From Lentisphaerae bacterium GWF2_49_21 (lineage in GTDB: Bacteria; Verrucomicrobiota; Lentisphaeria; Victivallales; GWF2-50-93): DNA of 64,000 nt. Below are positions 52,228-61,331 of this stretch, in pieces. Both the position numbers and the translations under genes were made by a program. Below the pieces are notes generated by a model that saw nothing but the letters and a program-made list of their open reading frames with translations, did no database searches and was not told the DNA's origin. Numbering within the stretch: the first letter of the stretch is position 1; each line of letters opens with the position of its first letter. The stretch spans positions 114,299-178,298 of the forward strand of contig MHBH01000032.1 of NCBI GenBank assembly GCA_001804805.1. Reading direction: 5' to 3'.

Positions 52228-52620
52228 CTATTTGTCTTTCTCAAATTCAATGTCAATCACATCATTTTCTCGGATATAGATAATAATTCTGCCGGATTGC
52301 TTCTTGGGAATTATATTTGTTATGTCAATTTCTTTATTTACTTCCCTTTTGCCTTCCCTATAAGTAAGAAGGATATTGGCTTTTGGATAATATACAATTC
52401 CCACTTCCTTGCCTGAGCCAATTGAAATATCGCCAAAAAGCAACATTTTGTTCATGTCCCCCCAGGATATCTTTACTATCTCGATATTGGTTTGAGAACG
52501 ATTTCTTGCAATTACAGAATAATATGGCTTAGGGCTGCAACTTGATAGAATAAAAGACAAGAAAAAAAATCCAGCAATAAGTTTATAACAGGAAAGGTCC
52601 GACTTGTAAAGATGAATCAT
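52228..52620 (-). CDS. small lipoprotein of unknown function
   Basis: From ATG 52620 (MIHLYKSDLSCYK) the protein has 130 residues, with a hydrophobic segment and lipobox (FFLSFILSSCSPK). The rest has alternating beta-strand-like segments (SVIARNRSQTNIEIVKISW, RIIIYIRENDVIDIEF). Composition is AT-rich, with many ATA and AAA codons, unlike the housekeeping genes. The 45-bp direct repeats on both sides suggest it may have arrived or moved as a unit. Confidence 0.65.
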   Translation of the reverse strand: MIHLYKSDLSCYKLIAGFFFLSFILSSCSPKPYYSVIARNRSQTNIEIVKISWGDMNKMLLFGDISIGSGKEVGIVYYPKANILLTYREGKREVNKEIDITNIIPKKQSGRIIIYIRENDVIDIEFEKDK

Positions 52621-52776
52621 CTTGTACCCCATGAATTTAATATAAAATCCGGCATTGCGCCATTGTTTTCCATAAGCAAGCGGCGTCTAGCAAATGGATG
52701 GATATGGTCGCCGAATTTAATCTGTCTTAATCTTTCACCATATAAAGCACTTTTTTCGTTTCTGTATTCACCTGCG

Positions 52777-52821
52777 GTATCCGCTTCATTGATAACCCAA
52801 TAAGCGCAAACGGCACCGATT
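52777..52821. repeat. 45-bp imperfect direct repeat, copy 2
   Basis: This is the partner of 52165-52209, 612 bases away in the same orientation. Confidence 0.75.
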
Positions 52822-52930
52822 TCACATGGTTCTCAGAAATTGCATACTTTTGATTCTTTCGTTTTAGAAGTTTATCTTATTCAAAATAGATATATATTAA
52901 TTTTTAATATTCAATCCAGAAGGGGGTAAA

Positions 52931-55483
52931 ATGTCCTTAAAATCTTTCCTTGTCGTATTGTTTAACCTTCTTGTTGTCATGGTGCTTGCTGCCGGAGAGG
53001 GGCTCGATATTAAGACCTTGGAAAAAATTAAAAAGGCTACGGTGTTCATTAAGATCAAAAAGACATATGATTCTCGAGAGTATAGGGGGTCTGGTTTTTT
53101 TGTGGCTGAGAATATAGTCGCCACTTCATTCCATATATTTAAAATACCACCCAATGAAGTGAATGATTTCAAAGGGGAGATATCAGTTATAGTAAATAGC
53201 GGGCTCAAGGATATAGAACGTAAGATACCAGGCAAGCTTCTAGTATCTGACGTCCCAAATGACATTGCCTTCATCCAGTTGCCTAAAGACTATCTCAAAA
53301 ATATTCCAGATGGTCTTCCTGAACCGATTAAGTTTTCTGAGGACGATAAATTAAATGAGACAACCAGCATACATGTTCTAGGATACCCCTTTGGAGAACT
53401 TCTCGCCGATAAACAAAAGGAGCCGTATATCACTATTGGGCAAGGCTCAATATCAAGCATTAGACGCAATCCCGATGGTGATATTGGCATTATTCAGATC
53501 GATGGGGATATGAATCCAGGTAACAGCGGTGGCCCAATAGTTGACGATGCGGGCAGACTTGTTGCGATGTCATGTGCAGGAATGGTCGGAACAGAGATTA
53601 ACTTCGGAATACCTGCTCGTGAAATCAAAAATGGTCTTGGGGGCCGTCCAGGATATGTATTTTTGACAAAGAAAATATATAAGGATGACAAATATTCATT
53701 TGATGTAAATGCATTGCCAGTGGATCCCGCCCAGAAAATTAAGAGCGTACAATTTCAGTTTTGGCATGGTGATAATCCTAGAACAAGATGTTCAGCAGAA
53801 AATTTGAAATATAAGGGTGAACATGGGGTTCCAGGTGATGGCCCCCTTCAGAATATTACATTAAAAAAATTACAGAACGGGATATGGAAGGGGAAGGTAA
53901 CCGAATATGTTATGCCAAAGGGCTCCAGCCTTTGGTTTGTCTGTGCCACCAAAGGTGATTGCGGGGAAATTAGAAGTAAGCCAACATGCCAGGAAGCTAT
54001 GGGATGGGTAGCAATGCCATCTTTTTTCGAAGAGGAGGAAGTTGCTGAAGTCAAATGGATGAAAGAACCTTTGGCGGATCTTGTCACAAGCAAGGAAAAC
54101 CCCATGGATTCAAATGTTGAGCAAGATGAAAAGGGCCTGAAATATGCATCCTTGACTTTAAATCCTGCAACAATAAATATGCCTGAAAATATCCTGCAGA
54201 TTGTCTGTCCCCCGAGTGGAAAGGAGATTTATGCCATATGCAGAGATTATCCCAAAATAAAAGTCTTTGACCCTAAGGACTTTAGCTTAAAAGCCGAGAT
54301 CAGGACACCCAAATACCCTATCAGCATCGCGTGCGATGAGAAATACATAGCTGTAGTTTGTAATGAATCGAAGGTGTTTACCATAATAGATTCTATAACA
54401 AAAGAGCCTATAAAATCCATTATAAATGAGCTGGAACCGGGCTCATCCCCATCAAAGATATTAGGCAGAGCTCCTAATGGAGGCTTTATCACAAGATGGG
54501 ATTTAAAGACAATAGGCACAATCAATAAGGAATATGCAATTGCAAGCATGGAAGGTCTTTATCCTCTTATTAATGCCACGGGTGCAACCTACGACAGAGC
54601 CAGCCCGTTTTCTAATGGACGATACCTGTTGCTTTTCGAGGAAGGCTCTAGCCAAATCGCTTATCTTGATTTGAATACATTAAAATTATTTTCTAGTCAC
54701 CAATACCAGGAAATCAGAAAACTTCTTTCTAAAAATATCTTTGACGACAAAAGGTATCGTATTTCTTCTGGAAGTTGTTCTTATGATAATGCCACACCTA
54801 TTATTTCATTTCAGGACGACTTTTATATGTCTAAGTCGATGCTGTTTTCTCCGGATTTAAAATGGCTAAATTATGAAATACCGGGAACGTTCATAAGGGA
54901 AGTCCCTCAAAAAGGATATCTTGTTACTTGGTTAAAGAAGCATACCAAAAATTTCAATGATGGGCTTGAAGTTTATTATGTTGCCCGCTCCAGCGGAAGA
55001 ATTTTAAGGAAAATCTATATTAAATATCCCCCCATGCCAAATTCGCAAGATGTTAATTATGTCTCCAATTATGCCAGATGTGCCAATTCTCCTACATCTT
55101 TGTATGTCCCTGGTTATGAACTTCTAATTTGGAAGGCGGACTTTGGTTTTCAAGCTGAAAAATGGTTTTCACTTAGATGTGGACCAATCAAAGAGGAAAT
55201 TGTCTTCCTGCCAAACTTGACCTTGAAAAATGCACCTGGCTCCACGATTACGGCTGAAGAAAATTATGAGTTTACACCTGAGATCATAGGAAGTGTTCCT
55301 GAAAACATAAAATTTAAATTGGAAGATTGTCCAACTGGAATGTCAATAGATCCCAATACAGGAAAGATCTCCTGGAAACCTGGAAAGGCTTATATTGGCG
55401 ATTATGACTTATGTATTATTGCTGGTCTCTCTCAAGAATCAATTTCATTATGTAAATGGACATTATCAGTAAAGCCAAAATAA
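52931..55483 (+). CDS. exported trypsin-like protease fused to a propeller-like region and an Ig-like domain
   Basis: After a signal peptide (MSLKSFLVVLFNLLVVMVLAAG), residues about 30-240 form an HtrA/S1C-type trypsin fold. The catalytic triad is visible: His68 (VATSFHIF), Asp111 (PNDIAFIQL) and Ser199 (NPGNSGGPIV). No PDZ domain follows. The middle (about 405-740) has beta-propeller-like strands (VFDPKDFSLKAEI, CDEKYIAVVCNESKVFTIID). The last 95 residues resemble an Ig-like repeat (CPTGMSIDPNTGKISWKPG). GGGGG lies just before the ATG. The gene is AT-rich compared with its chromosomal neighbours, a possible sign of transfer. The target is unknown. Confidence 0.82.
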   Translation: MSLKSFLVVLFNLLVVMVLAAGEGLDIKTLEKIKKATVFIKIKKTYDSREYRGSGFFVAENIVATSFHIFKIPPNEVNDFKGEISVIVNSGLKDIERKIPGKLLVSDVPNDIAFIQLPKDYLKNIPDGLPEPIKFSEDDKLNETTSIHVLGYPFGELLADKQKEPYITIGQGSISSIRRNPDGDIGIIQIDGDMNPGNSGGPIVDDAGRLVAMSCAGMVGTEINFGIPAREIKNGLGGRPGYVFLTKKIYKDDKYSFDVNALPVDPAQKIKSVQFQFWHGDNPRTRCSAENLKYKGEHGVPGDGPLQNITLKKLQNGIWKGKVTEYVMPKGSSLWFVCATKGDCGEIRSKPTCQEAMGWVAMPSFFEEEEVAEVKWMKEPLADLVTSKENPMDSNVEQDEKGLKYASLTLNPATINMPENILQIVCPPSGKEIYAICRDYPKIKVFDPKDFSLKAEIRTPKYPISIACDEKYIAVVCNESKVFTIIDSITKEPIKSIINELEPGSSPSKILGRAPNGGFITRWDLKTIGTINKEYAIASMEGLYPLINATGATYDRASPFSNGRYLLLFEEGSSQIAYLDLNTLKLFSSHQYQEIRKLLSKNIFDDKRYRISSGSCSYDNATPIISFQDDFYMSKSMLFSPDLKWLNYEIPGTFIREVPQKGYLVTWLKKHTKNFNDGLEVYYVARSSGRILRKIYIKYPPMPNSQDVNYVSNYARCANSPTSLYVPGYELLIWKADFGFQAEKWFSLRCGPIKEEIVFLPNLTLKNAPGSTITAEENYEFTPEIIGSVPENIKFKLEDCPTGMSIDPNTGKISWKPGKAYIGDYDLCIIAGLSQESISLCKWTLSVKPK

Positions 55484-56108
55484 TTATTGTGTAATTTGAA
55501 GTTGCCATACCGTCGAGTATTTTCTGATTGATGGTTGCCCTGTCCTTTATGAATTGTTCGTCTCCCGCGCGTTCACTAAGAATGATATTCTAAAAAGATA
55601 AGCGGAAGTATGCTTGGAATGCATTTTGCAAGCATCGAGTTGCATGGTCTATGAGTTCTTGTTATTAGGGGTTTGTATATGCTTGCCAGAGCGATGAAAA
55701 ATTTGCGTTTCCCCGCTTCGGGTAGGCTGGAGACCTGGAATTTACTGAAGCTCTGCGATGAAAAGTGGAATTGACAAGATGCATGCAAGCAATAACGACG
55801 GGCGTAAACTGCGGAAAAACATAATCCCCCCAAGTATGTATCAGAATTTGCAATAAAAGCATCTACTATATTGAACCCCATTGCAATGTCAAATTACAAC
55901 CGCAATTAAATTGCAGAAAATTACATGAGGGGACAGGATGGGGGTAGGTGGGGATGGGGAAGTTCTGGAGTTCTAAAATTCTGGAGTGCGCAAGTTCGGA
56001 AGTCCGGGAGTGAAAACAGAACATTGAATATCCAATATCCAGCAAGGAATGTCCAATTATGAAGGTGGTGCAATGAAAAGAGCCGGTCTGGAGACCGGCG
56101 CTCCTCTA
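55484..56108. other. noncoding AT-rich region and degenerate heptamer repeats
   Basis: Bases 55484-55920 hold no convincing gene; the minus-strand frame at 55576-55881 has no ribosome site or family. Bases about 55955-56060 contain degenerate seven-base repeats (AGTTCTG and ATCCAAT types). Bases 56081-56098 are GCCGGTCT-GGA-GACCGGC followed by GCGCTCC, a fragment of a dispersed hairpin. Confidence 0.5.
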
Positions 56109-56143
56109 ATATTTCCAATTTCAAGTATCAAGCGTCGAGTATC
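56109..56143 (-). repeat. heptamer array (GATACTN) after murB-ddl
   Basis: Five units (GATACTC, GACGCTT, GATACTT, GAAATTG, GAAATAT) begin 5 bases after the stop, in the gene's orientation. Confidence 0.7.
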
Positions 56144-56148
56144 AGCTC

Positions 56149-58011
56149 TCACTTCTTCCTGGAAAGCGCCATTTTTGCGAGTTTCGCACAAAGTTCGACG
56201 AAGGAGAGGCCGGATGCCTTTGCGGCTTTCGGGAAGAGGCTGCTGTCCGTGAAACCGGGAATGTTGTTGGCTTCCAGCACGAATATCGCGTTGTCGGTTT
56301 TCCTGATGATCATGTCGACACGCAGGAGATCCCGCGCCTTGATGGCATTGAAGAACTTCAGTGCCGCCTCCTGCGCCTTTTCCTGTACGTCGGAGGGCAC
56401 TGAGTCGGGAGGACAGAAATACAGCGTCTCGCCCTGCTGGTGCGTGTATTTTGCGTCGTAGTCGTATGTCTCGCCCGGATACCTGATCTCTACTAGAGGC
56501 AGAGGCTCTCCTCCGAGAACTCCGACTGTCACTTCCGTGCCTTTGATATACTGTTCCACGAGGATCTCGTTGGCGCTGTATTTGAAGGCCGTGTCAAACG
56601 CCTTGTCGAGGTCCTTTTCGTTGAAGACTATTGAAATACCGACGGTGGAGCCTTCCGTGGGAGGTTTGACGACAACGGGAACCTTGAGATTCGGGGGCAG
56701 GGCTTTCCTGTCACGTGTAAGGATTGCGAAATCCGCAGTCGGGACGCCTGTTTCTACCATCAGCTTCTTGCTGGCGATCTTATCAATTGCGATACGGCAG
56801 GACTTGCTGTCACAGCCGACATAGGATATTCCTGCGTCCTCCAGGGCCTTCTGGATATCGCCGTTCTCTCCGAAACCGCCGTGCAACACTGGAAACACCG
56901 CATCCGCCTTTTTCATTGCTGGCAGGACTTCAGGCTTCTTGACATCGATCTCCTCGACGTCATAACCCGCATTCCTGAGGGCTTCCGCGACGAACTTTCC
57001 GGAGGTGAGCGAGACATCGCGTTCACTGCTTGTTCCACCCTTGAGGAGTGCAATCCTTGGAGGTTTGATGCCAGAACTCAGCAGCTTTGAGCTTTCAGGA
57101 TTTGCGAAGCGTACTTCCGGGCTGATGTATATTCCGGTCGAGTCGGCCACGACGGACCTGACCTTCAGCATGAGATCAATAAAATCCTTTTCCGCAGACC
57201 TGCCGCGGTTTATAAGGAAGTTCGCATGCTTGTCGCTTACCACCGCATCTCCTGAAGACAAGTTCTTGCCGCCTGACAAATCTATGAGTTTCCCCGCTGA
57301 CAACTCGGATACTGGATTCCTGAATACGCATCCTGCACTCCTGCCGGAAGGATAGGAATCGCGCCGCCACTGCAGTTCATTCCTTATTTTCTCCTTTTCC
57401 ACGGCCGGCTGGCTTTTGTCAAACTTGCATATCGCGGCGAGTATTATTACATCCTCGGGGATCGATGTCCTGCGGTAATCCCATTTTATATCCTTGCCTG
57501 ATCCCTTCCAGTGGTTTCCCATGTAGTCGAATCCGCAGAGCTCCTCGACGATGCCACCCATGCAGACACCGCGTGAACCGGCATTCATCCTGACAGATCC
57601 GCCGACCGTGCCGGGGATTCCTGCGAGCGGTGCTGCTCCGCCGAGGCCAGCCTCGGCGCATGTCTTGATGAGATTGTACAGTGACACTCCGGCGCCGGCG
57701 GTTACGTGGACGTGGCTGATCTTGATCCTCTTGAAATCGTTCTTGCTGAGCCTTATGACAATTCCGGGCATAGGCCTGTCGGATCCTATTACGTTGCTCC
57801 CTTCACCGAGCACGAAGACAGGTATTGCGTTCTGATGGCAGTATTTGAGGAGTTCGCTGAGCTGGATGTCGTCGTCAGGCTCGGCGAGGACCGGTATCTT
57901 TGCTCCAACTCCGAGCGTTGTCACGCTTTTCCATGGGACATTGAACTGCAGGTGCAATCCCGGCAGGAGGGACTGCATCTCATAGATCTTTGATTTACGT
58001 AGACGGGACAT
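56149..58011 (-). CDS. murB-ddl: fused UDP-N-acetylenolpyruvoylglucosamine reductase / D-alanine--D-alanine ligase
   Basis: One 620-residue protein carries two cytoplasmic peptidoglycan enzymes. MurB (about 15-305) binds FAD (VLGEGSNVIGSD, PLAGIPGTVGGSVRMNAG) and reduces UDP-GlcNAc-enolpyruvate. The catalytic Ser motif reads SAGCVFRNP, with Cys228 where Ser is usual. The final Glu is Glu299 (SPEVRF). Ddl (about 318-620) is an ATP-grasp ligase: LLKGGTSSERDVSL, VFPVLHGGFGENG, VVVKPPTEGSTVGI and LEANNIPGFTDSSLF. The start is uncertain, as ATG 58011 and ATG 57978 both lack a strong ribosome site. Fusions of this kind are known in PVC-type bacteria, to my knowledge. Confidence 0.92.
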   Translation of the reverse strand: MSRLRKSKIYEMQSLLPGLHLQFNVPWKSVTTLGVGAKIPVLAEPDDDIQLSELLKYCHQNAIPVFVLGEGSNVIGSDRPMPGIVIRLSKNDFKRIKISHVHVTAGAGVSLYNLIKTCAEAGLGGAAPLAGIPGTVGGSVRMNAGSRGVCMGGIVEELCGFDYMGNHWKGSGKDIKWDYRRTSIPEDVIILAAICKFDKSQPAVEKEKIRNELQWRRDSYPSGRSAGCVFRNPVSELSAGKLIDLSGGKNLSSGDAVVSDKHANFLINRGRSAEKDFIDLMLKVRSVVADSTGIYISPEVRFANPESSKLLSSGIKPPRIALLKGGTSSERDVSLTSGKFVAEALRNAGYDVEEIDVKKPEVLPAMKKADAVFPVLHGGFGENGDIQKALEDAGISYVGCDSKSCRIAIDKIASKKLMVETGVPTADFAILTRDRKALPPNLKVPVVVKPPTEGSTVGISIVFNEKDLDKAFDTAFKYSANEILVEQYIKGTEVTVGVLGGEPLPLVEIRYPGETYDYDAKYTHQQGETLYFCPPDSVPSDVQEKAQEAALKFFNAIKARDLLRVDMIIRKTDNAIFVLEANNIPGFTDSSLFPKAAKASGLSFVELCAKLAKMALSRKK

Positions 58012-58031
58012 ATGTCATTTTTGATTTTAGA

Positions 58032-58066
58032 CGTGTCCCGCGAAGCCCCTTGGGCGAAGTGGGATT
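58032..58066. repeat. REP-like palindrome variant upstream of murB-ddl
   Basis: GTGTCCCGCGAAGCCCC is followed by TTGGGCGAAGTGGGATT, a diverged form of the CCGCCGTAGC...GCGAAGGCGG palindrome. Flanking TTTTTGATTTT and GATTTTAATT match the flanks of the copy at 20441-20476. Confidence 0.55.
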
Positions 58067-58148
58067 GACGATTTTAATTTATCAGAAAAACACAGGCAAG
58101 ATGCCTGTGTTACATTAAGAATTGCCGGCCAGAGGCCAGCGCTCCTTT

Positions 58149-58190
58149 AAACTCCAAGTTTCAAGTTGCGAGTTTCCAGTATCAAGTATC
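58149..58190 (-). repeat. heptamer array (GATACTN) after hisI
   Basis: Six units begin 5 bases after the hisI stop, in its orientation (GATACTT, GATACTG, GAAACTC, GCAACTT, GAAACTT, GGAGTTT). Upstream (58088-58142) are CACAGGC-AAGAT-GCCTGTG and GCCGGCC-AGA-GGCCAGC hairpins. Confidence 0.75.
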
Positions 58191-58195
58191 GAGTT

Positions 58196-58573
58196 TTACT
58201 TTTTATACTTCTTTTCCGGATCGAATATCTTCTCCCCGACAGTTTCCAGCTTGTCCTTGACGATCTTCCTGTAGAAGCAGGACCTGTATCCGGTGTGGCA
58301 GGCGGCGCCGCCGATCTGGTCCACCTTGAAAAGAACGGTGTCATTGTCGCAGTCGATGCAGATTTCCTTTATCTTCTGTACATTGCCGGATTCCTCGCCT
58401 TTTTTCCAGAGCTTGTTCCTGGAACGGGACCAGTAGGTGGCGTTGCCCGTCCTGACGGTCTCCTCCCACGACTGCTTGTTTATGTAGGCGAGCATGAGCA
58501 CTTCGCCTGTCTTGTAGTCCTGCGCTATGGCGGGAAGAAGGCCGTCGCCTTTTGAAAAGTCAAGTTCGATCAT
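58196..58573 (-). CDS. hisI: phosphoribosyl-AMP cyclohydrolase
   Basis: HisI opens the purine ring of phosphoribosyl-AMP in histidine synthesis. From ATG 58573 ([19 protein letters not shown]) the protein has 125 residues. Family residues are [36 protein letters not shown] and [14 protein letters not shown], whose cysteines bind zinc. It is the single-domain form; the HisE pyrophosphohydrolase part is absent. GGAGG lies 8 bases upstream, which rules out the longer frame to 58687. Confidence 0.94.
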   Translation of the reverse strand: MIELDFSKGDGLLPAIAQDYKTGEVLMLAYINKQSWEETVRTGNATYWSRSRNKLWKKGEESGNVQKIKEICIDCDNDTVLFKVDQIGGAACHTGYRSCFYRKIVKDKLETVGEKIFDPEKKYKK

Positions 58574-58626
58574 TTTGAATTCCTCCTGGTATACGGATGG
58601 ATGGCTGCTGTTGTTTTCCGGAACGG

Positions 58627-60306
58627 TCAGTTCTTTTTCGCACCGTCTGTTTTCTGGGATTCTTTTTCCGGGACGGGGAACTGGCATCTGGCCGCCAGGG
58701 AGTTTTCAAAGGTGTCCCATGCTGATCTTGTTTTCATTGAAGCATAGATCTCTGTGAATAAATTCTCCTTCTCCTTGAATTCCTGGTCGGACGGCAGGGT
58801 TCTTTTTTCAAGATATATGAAAATCGCACCGTATGGAGTCTCCCTCACGGTTGAGATTTTCCCCGGCCTTGTTTCAGTGGCAAGAGCGGCCATGAGCATG
58901 GCGTCGGGATCCTGCGGTGGCGCAAGCATGTCGAATTCCGGAAGATCCGTGAACTTGCCCTCCGGGATCTCCTCGATCTTCTTGGACTTTTCAAGCGCCT
59001 CGGATATTTTCAAAGCTGTATTCCTTGCGGTCTCCCCCGCAAGCTGGCGGGCTTTTTCCGACTTGAAATCCTTTATGGCCTTCTCCTTGACTTCATCAAA
59101 TTTCGCCGGCCTGGTCTCCTCCTTTGCTACAAGGCACGCCACGAAGCATGCGTTGTTGCCCTGGACTGCATCGGAAACAGGCTGGTCTGTAAAGAGCTTG
59201 GAAACCTCCATGGCAAGTTCCGGCTCCCTGCCGACGTTCTTTATGACCGGGTCTTCAATGCTGAAGAAACCGGCTTCATATACCTTCGGATTCACATTCT
59301 TCTTTTCCGCAAAGGCGCAGAAGGCGTCAACCATCGCCTTGTGGGACTTGAGGTCGGCCGTGGCCTGGTATGCCTCGGCTGAGAATGCCTGGGCGTCCTT
59401 CATTGCAAGGTTCCTGGCCTCTTCCTCGGCAAGCGTCTTTTTAATCTTGTCCGCGACTTTTTCAAGGGGGAGGATTTCATCCTTTTCCTTGAATCCGGAC
59501 TTGTTGTCCTCATAGTACTTTTTGATCTTCTCGTCCGATATCTTGACCTGGCCGGCATAATTGACATAATTGAACCTGACGACTTTGACCTTGAACTTAG
59601 GCGGGATCGAATATTTTTCCGCATTGGCATTGAAGAAGGTTTCAACGGACTTGTCATCGGCCTGTATCCCCGGAAGGTAGTCATCGGCCTTGAATTTCAT
59701 GGTCTTGATCTTGAACTTTTCAAACCTGATGTTGAATGCCTGCCTCACCTCGTCCGGTGTGACAATCACCCCTGAACCGATCTCTTCCCTGAGCCTGTTG
59801 ATGGAAAGCTGTTCCCTGACGGCGGTGTCGAGAGCCTGTTTGTTATATCTGAAGGGGGTCATATACAGCTTCACGAATAAATCAAACTGGGCGCTGTCGA
59901 ACTTGCCGTTCTTCTGGAATATCGGTTCGGCGCGGAGGAAGTCCGCGACTTCGGTATCGGAGGGATATATGTTCCTTTCCCTGGCCGCCCTGAGGTACAT
60001 GATCCTGAACTGCGCCATTTTGTATGCGCTGTCCCTGTAGGGTGAATTATGGATGTTGAAGCCCGGAGCCTTCAGTGATTCCATGATTGACATTGAATCG
60101 ACGTTGTCGGAAATCTCCCTGTCGGTGACCTTCTTGCCGAGGATGACAGCCGAGGCTCCTTCCGACTGTTTGTCGCCAAACAGGCCGAAGAAGCTGAAGC
60201 CGGGCGAGAAATACAGTACGAAGGAAACGATGATCGCCCCGGTAAATGTTCCGAAAATAATTCTACCATGCCTGGCGAAAAACCTGTTTAAACCGCTTAT
60301 GACCAT
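58627..60306 (-). CDS. PpiD/SurA-like membrane-anchored periplasmic foldase
   Basis: The 559-residue protein has one N-terminal membrane anchor ([21 protein letters not shown]), then a SurA-type helical chaperone domain ([54 protein letters not shown]). A divergent parvulin-like segment may lie near 340-420, but its isomerase residues are not obvious. The C-terminal region again has SurA-like helices. The layout matches PpiD, which helps outer-membrane and secreted proteins leave the translocon. hisI starts 53 bases after its stop. Confidence 0.82.
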   Translation of the reverse strand: MVISGLNRFFARHGRIIFGTFTGAIIVSFVLYFSPGFSFFGLFGDKQSEGASAVILGKKVTDREISDNVDSMSIMESLKAPGFNIHNSPYRDSAYKMAQFRIMYLRAARERNIYPSDTEVADFLRAEPIFQKNGKFDSAQFDLFVKLYMTPFRYNKQALDTAVREQLSINRLREEIGSGVIVTPDEVRQAFNIRFEKFKIKTMKFKADDYLPGIQADDKSVETFFNANAEKYSIPPKFKVKVVRFNYVNYAGQVKISDEKIKKYYEDNKSGFKEKDEILPLEKVADKIKKTLAEEEARNLAMKDAQAFSAEAYQATADLKSHKAMVDAFCAFAEKKNVNPKVYEAGFFSIEDPVIKNVGREPELAMEVSKLFTDQPVSDAVQGNNACFVACLVAKEETRPAKFDEVKEKAIKDFKSEKARQLAGETARNTALKISEALEKSKKIEEIPEGKFTDLPEFDMLAPPQDPDAMLMAALATETRPGKISTVRETPYGAIFIYLEKRTLPSDQEFKEKENLFTEIYASMKTRSAWDTFENSLAARCQFPVPEKESQKTDGAKKN

Positions 60307-60413
60307 TTTGAATAGGACCTTTCACTTTAAATCTGGAAACAAAAAGAAACGCCGCATAATATATTTTTGTTATGGAATCTTTAAAGCCTTGACATTGAAA
60401 ATCTTCATAAAAA

Positions 60414-60464
60414 AGCAAATATCCACTGGAGCCGCAGCTACGGCGGGGCCAGTGGATATTTGCT
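60414..60464 (-). terminator. strong intrinsic terminator after the CxxC protein gene
   Basis: A perfect 16-bp stem (AGCAAATATCCACTGG and its complement) lies 1 base after the stop at 60466. On the minus strand it runs into CTTTTTTATG, a six-base U-tract. The 19-base loop is itself a REP-like palindrome (CCCCGCCGTAGCTGCGGCT on the minus strand). Confidence 0.8.
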
Positions 60465-60465
60465 G

Positions 60466-61008
60466 TCACATCGGCTTGTTGGAGCCGGAACTCCATTTCA
60501 GGCATATGGCCTTGTTTTCCCCGTCGAAGAGATCCGGATAGAGTTTCTTAGCGCATTCCGGGCACAGGCTGTGGGAGAAGTCCGACTTCGAAAGCCCCTG
60601 GATGTATTCCTCGATGGAATGCCAGTATCCTTTCGGATCCCTGATATCCTTGCAGTTGGAGCAGATCGGGAAGAATCCATCGAATGAATCCGGTTTCAGG
60701 GCGGCTCTGAGGTTCTCTATCTGTTTCTCACGTTCCTCCAGAAGGGTCCTGGAGTCGATATTCTCCTTTGTGAGCTTCCCCGTCTTGTCCTCGAGTTTCC
60801 GTATGCTTTCTTCGAGAGTACGGCACTTGTCTTCAGAGATCTTGTTCCTTCCGTCAAGTTCCGAGAGCTGTTTCTTCAATTCATCGGAAACAGTCTTGAA
60901 TCCGGATTCGGACGCGGCAAGGCTCTTTTTCGTCTTCATAAGCAGTACGGCGAGAGCGAACCCCGCAATCACTGACACTGCAAGCAGCGCTGATGTAAAG
61001 ATTAGCAT
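60466..61008 (-). CDS. membrane-anchored coiled-coil protein with C-terminal CxxC...CxxC motif
   Basis: An N-terminal membrane helix (LLAVSVIAGFALAVLLM) precedes a coiled coil (about 30-105). The end of the protein has FFPICSNCKDIRDPKGYW, HSIEEYIQG and HSLCPECAKKLYPDLF. This is nearly the same motif as at the end of the GAF protein at 11718-12416, with a transmembrane coiled coil in place of the GAF domain. It points to a small module, perhaps metal-binding or redox-sensing, attached to different inputs. It is a single gene ending at a strong terminator. Confidence 0.78.
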   Translation of the reverse strand: MLIFTSALLAVSVIAGFALAVLLMKTKKSLAASESGFKTVSDELKKQLSELDGRNKISEDKCRTLEESIRKLEDKTGKLTKENIDSRTLLEEREKQIENLRAALKPDSFDGFFPICSNCKDIRDPKGYWHSIEEYIQGLSKSDFSHSLCPECAKKLYPDLFDGENKAICLKWSSGSNKPM

Positions 61009-61085
61009 AAGCTCAAAAGTTCGTTTGATTTATGGTGTAAAACCCTGTAAAAGACAACATAATCCCAAATTTTTCAATGGCTGGA

Positions 61086-61113
61086 TTGATTTTCTCCTGC
61101 ATTGAAGTAAAAT
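61086..61113 (+). promoter_or_regulatory. possible sigma-70-type promoter upstream of ilvB
   Basis: TTGATT (61086-61091), a 16-base spacer and TAAAAT (61108-61113). It would start transcription about 25 bases before the small leader ORF. It is judged by eye only. Confidence 0.35.
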
Positions 61114-61145
61114 AGATGCACAAATAAGTTTTTAAAGGGAATTTT

Positions 61146-61223
61146 ATGTTCTGCATCCTGGTATATCCACTTGTTGCTGTACGCGGCCCGGCCGCGGACG
61201 CCGCCATGCCTGCAGGGCTGTGA
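61146..61223 (+). CDS. possible 25-residue leader peptide upstream of ilvB
   Basis: ATG 61146 has AAAGGGA 5 bases before it. The peptide begins MFCILVYPLVAVRGPAA and ends 108 bases before the ilvB ATG. Six of its first 12 residues are Ile, Leu or Val, the amino acids made through acetolactate synthase, as expected for an attenuation leader. The coding stretch is GC-rich in AT-rich surroundings and includes CGCGGCC-C-GGCCGCG. I could not find a classic terminator hairpin with a U-tract between it and ilvB, so the call is tentative. Confidence 0.4.
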   Translation: MFCILVYPLVAVRGPAADAAMPAGL

Positions 61224-61331
61224 CGACCAGCAGGATATGCCAGTTCCGCTTCCCGGGTTATCCCATCAGAAGAATCCAAGGCATCCAAACAGCATAATCA
61301 TATCCATTAAAATTTTCTTGAAAGGTTCAGA

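Noticed and set aside
52612-52803. Short plus-strand frame upstream of the protease
   Set aside because: It runs antisense across the lipoprotein start and the direct repeat and has no recognisable start signal.
52165-52821. Integron cassette with attC sites around the small lipoprotein gene
   Set aside because: The repeats contain AAGCGC-T-AAC-like bases but no matching GTTRRRY core and no long palindromic attC stem; there is no integrase.
55576-55881. Minus-strand open frame of 101 codons in the 55.5-56.1 kb gap
   Set aside because: No ribosome site, no signal or domain, and composition unlike coding DNA; possibly a remnant, but nothing supports it.
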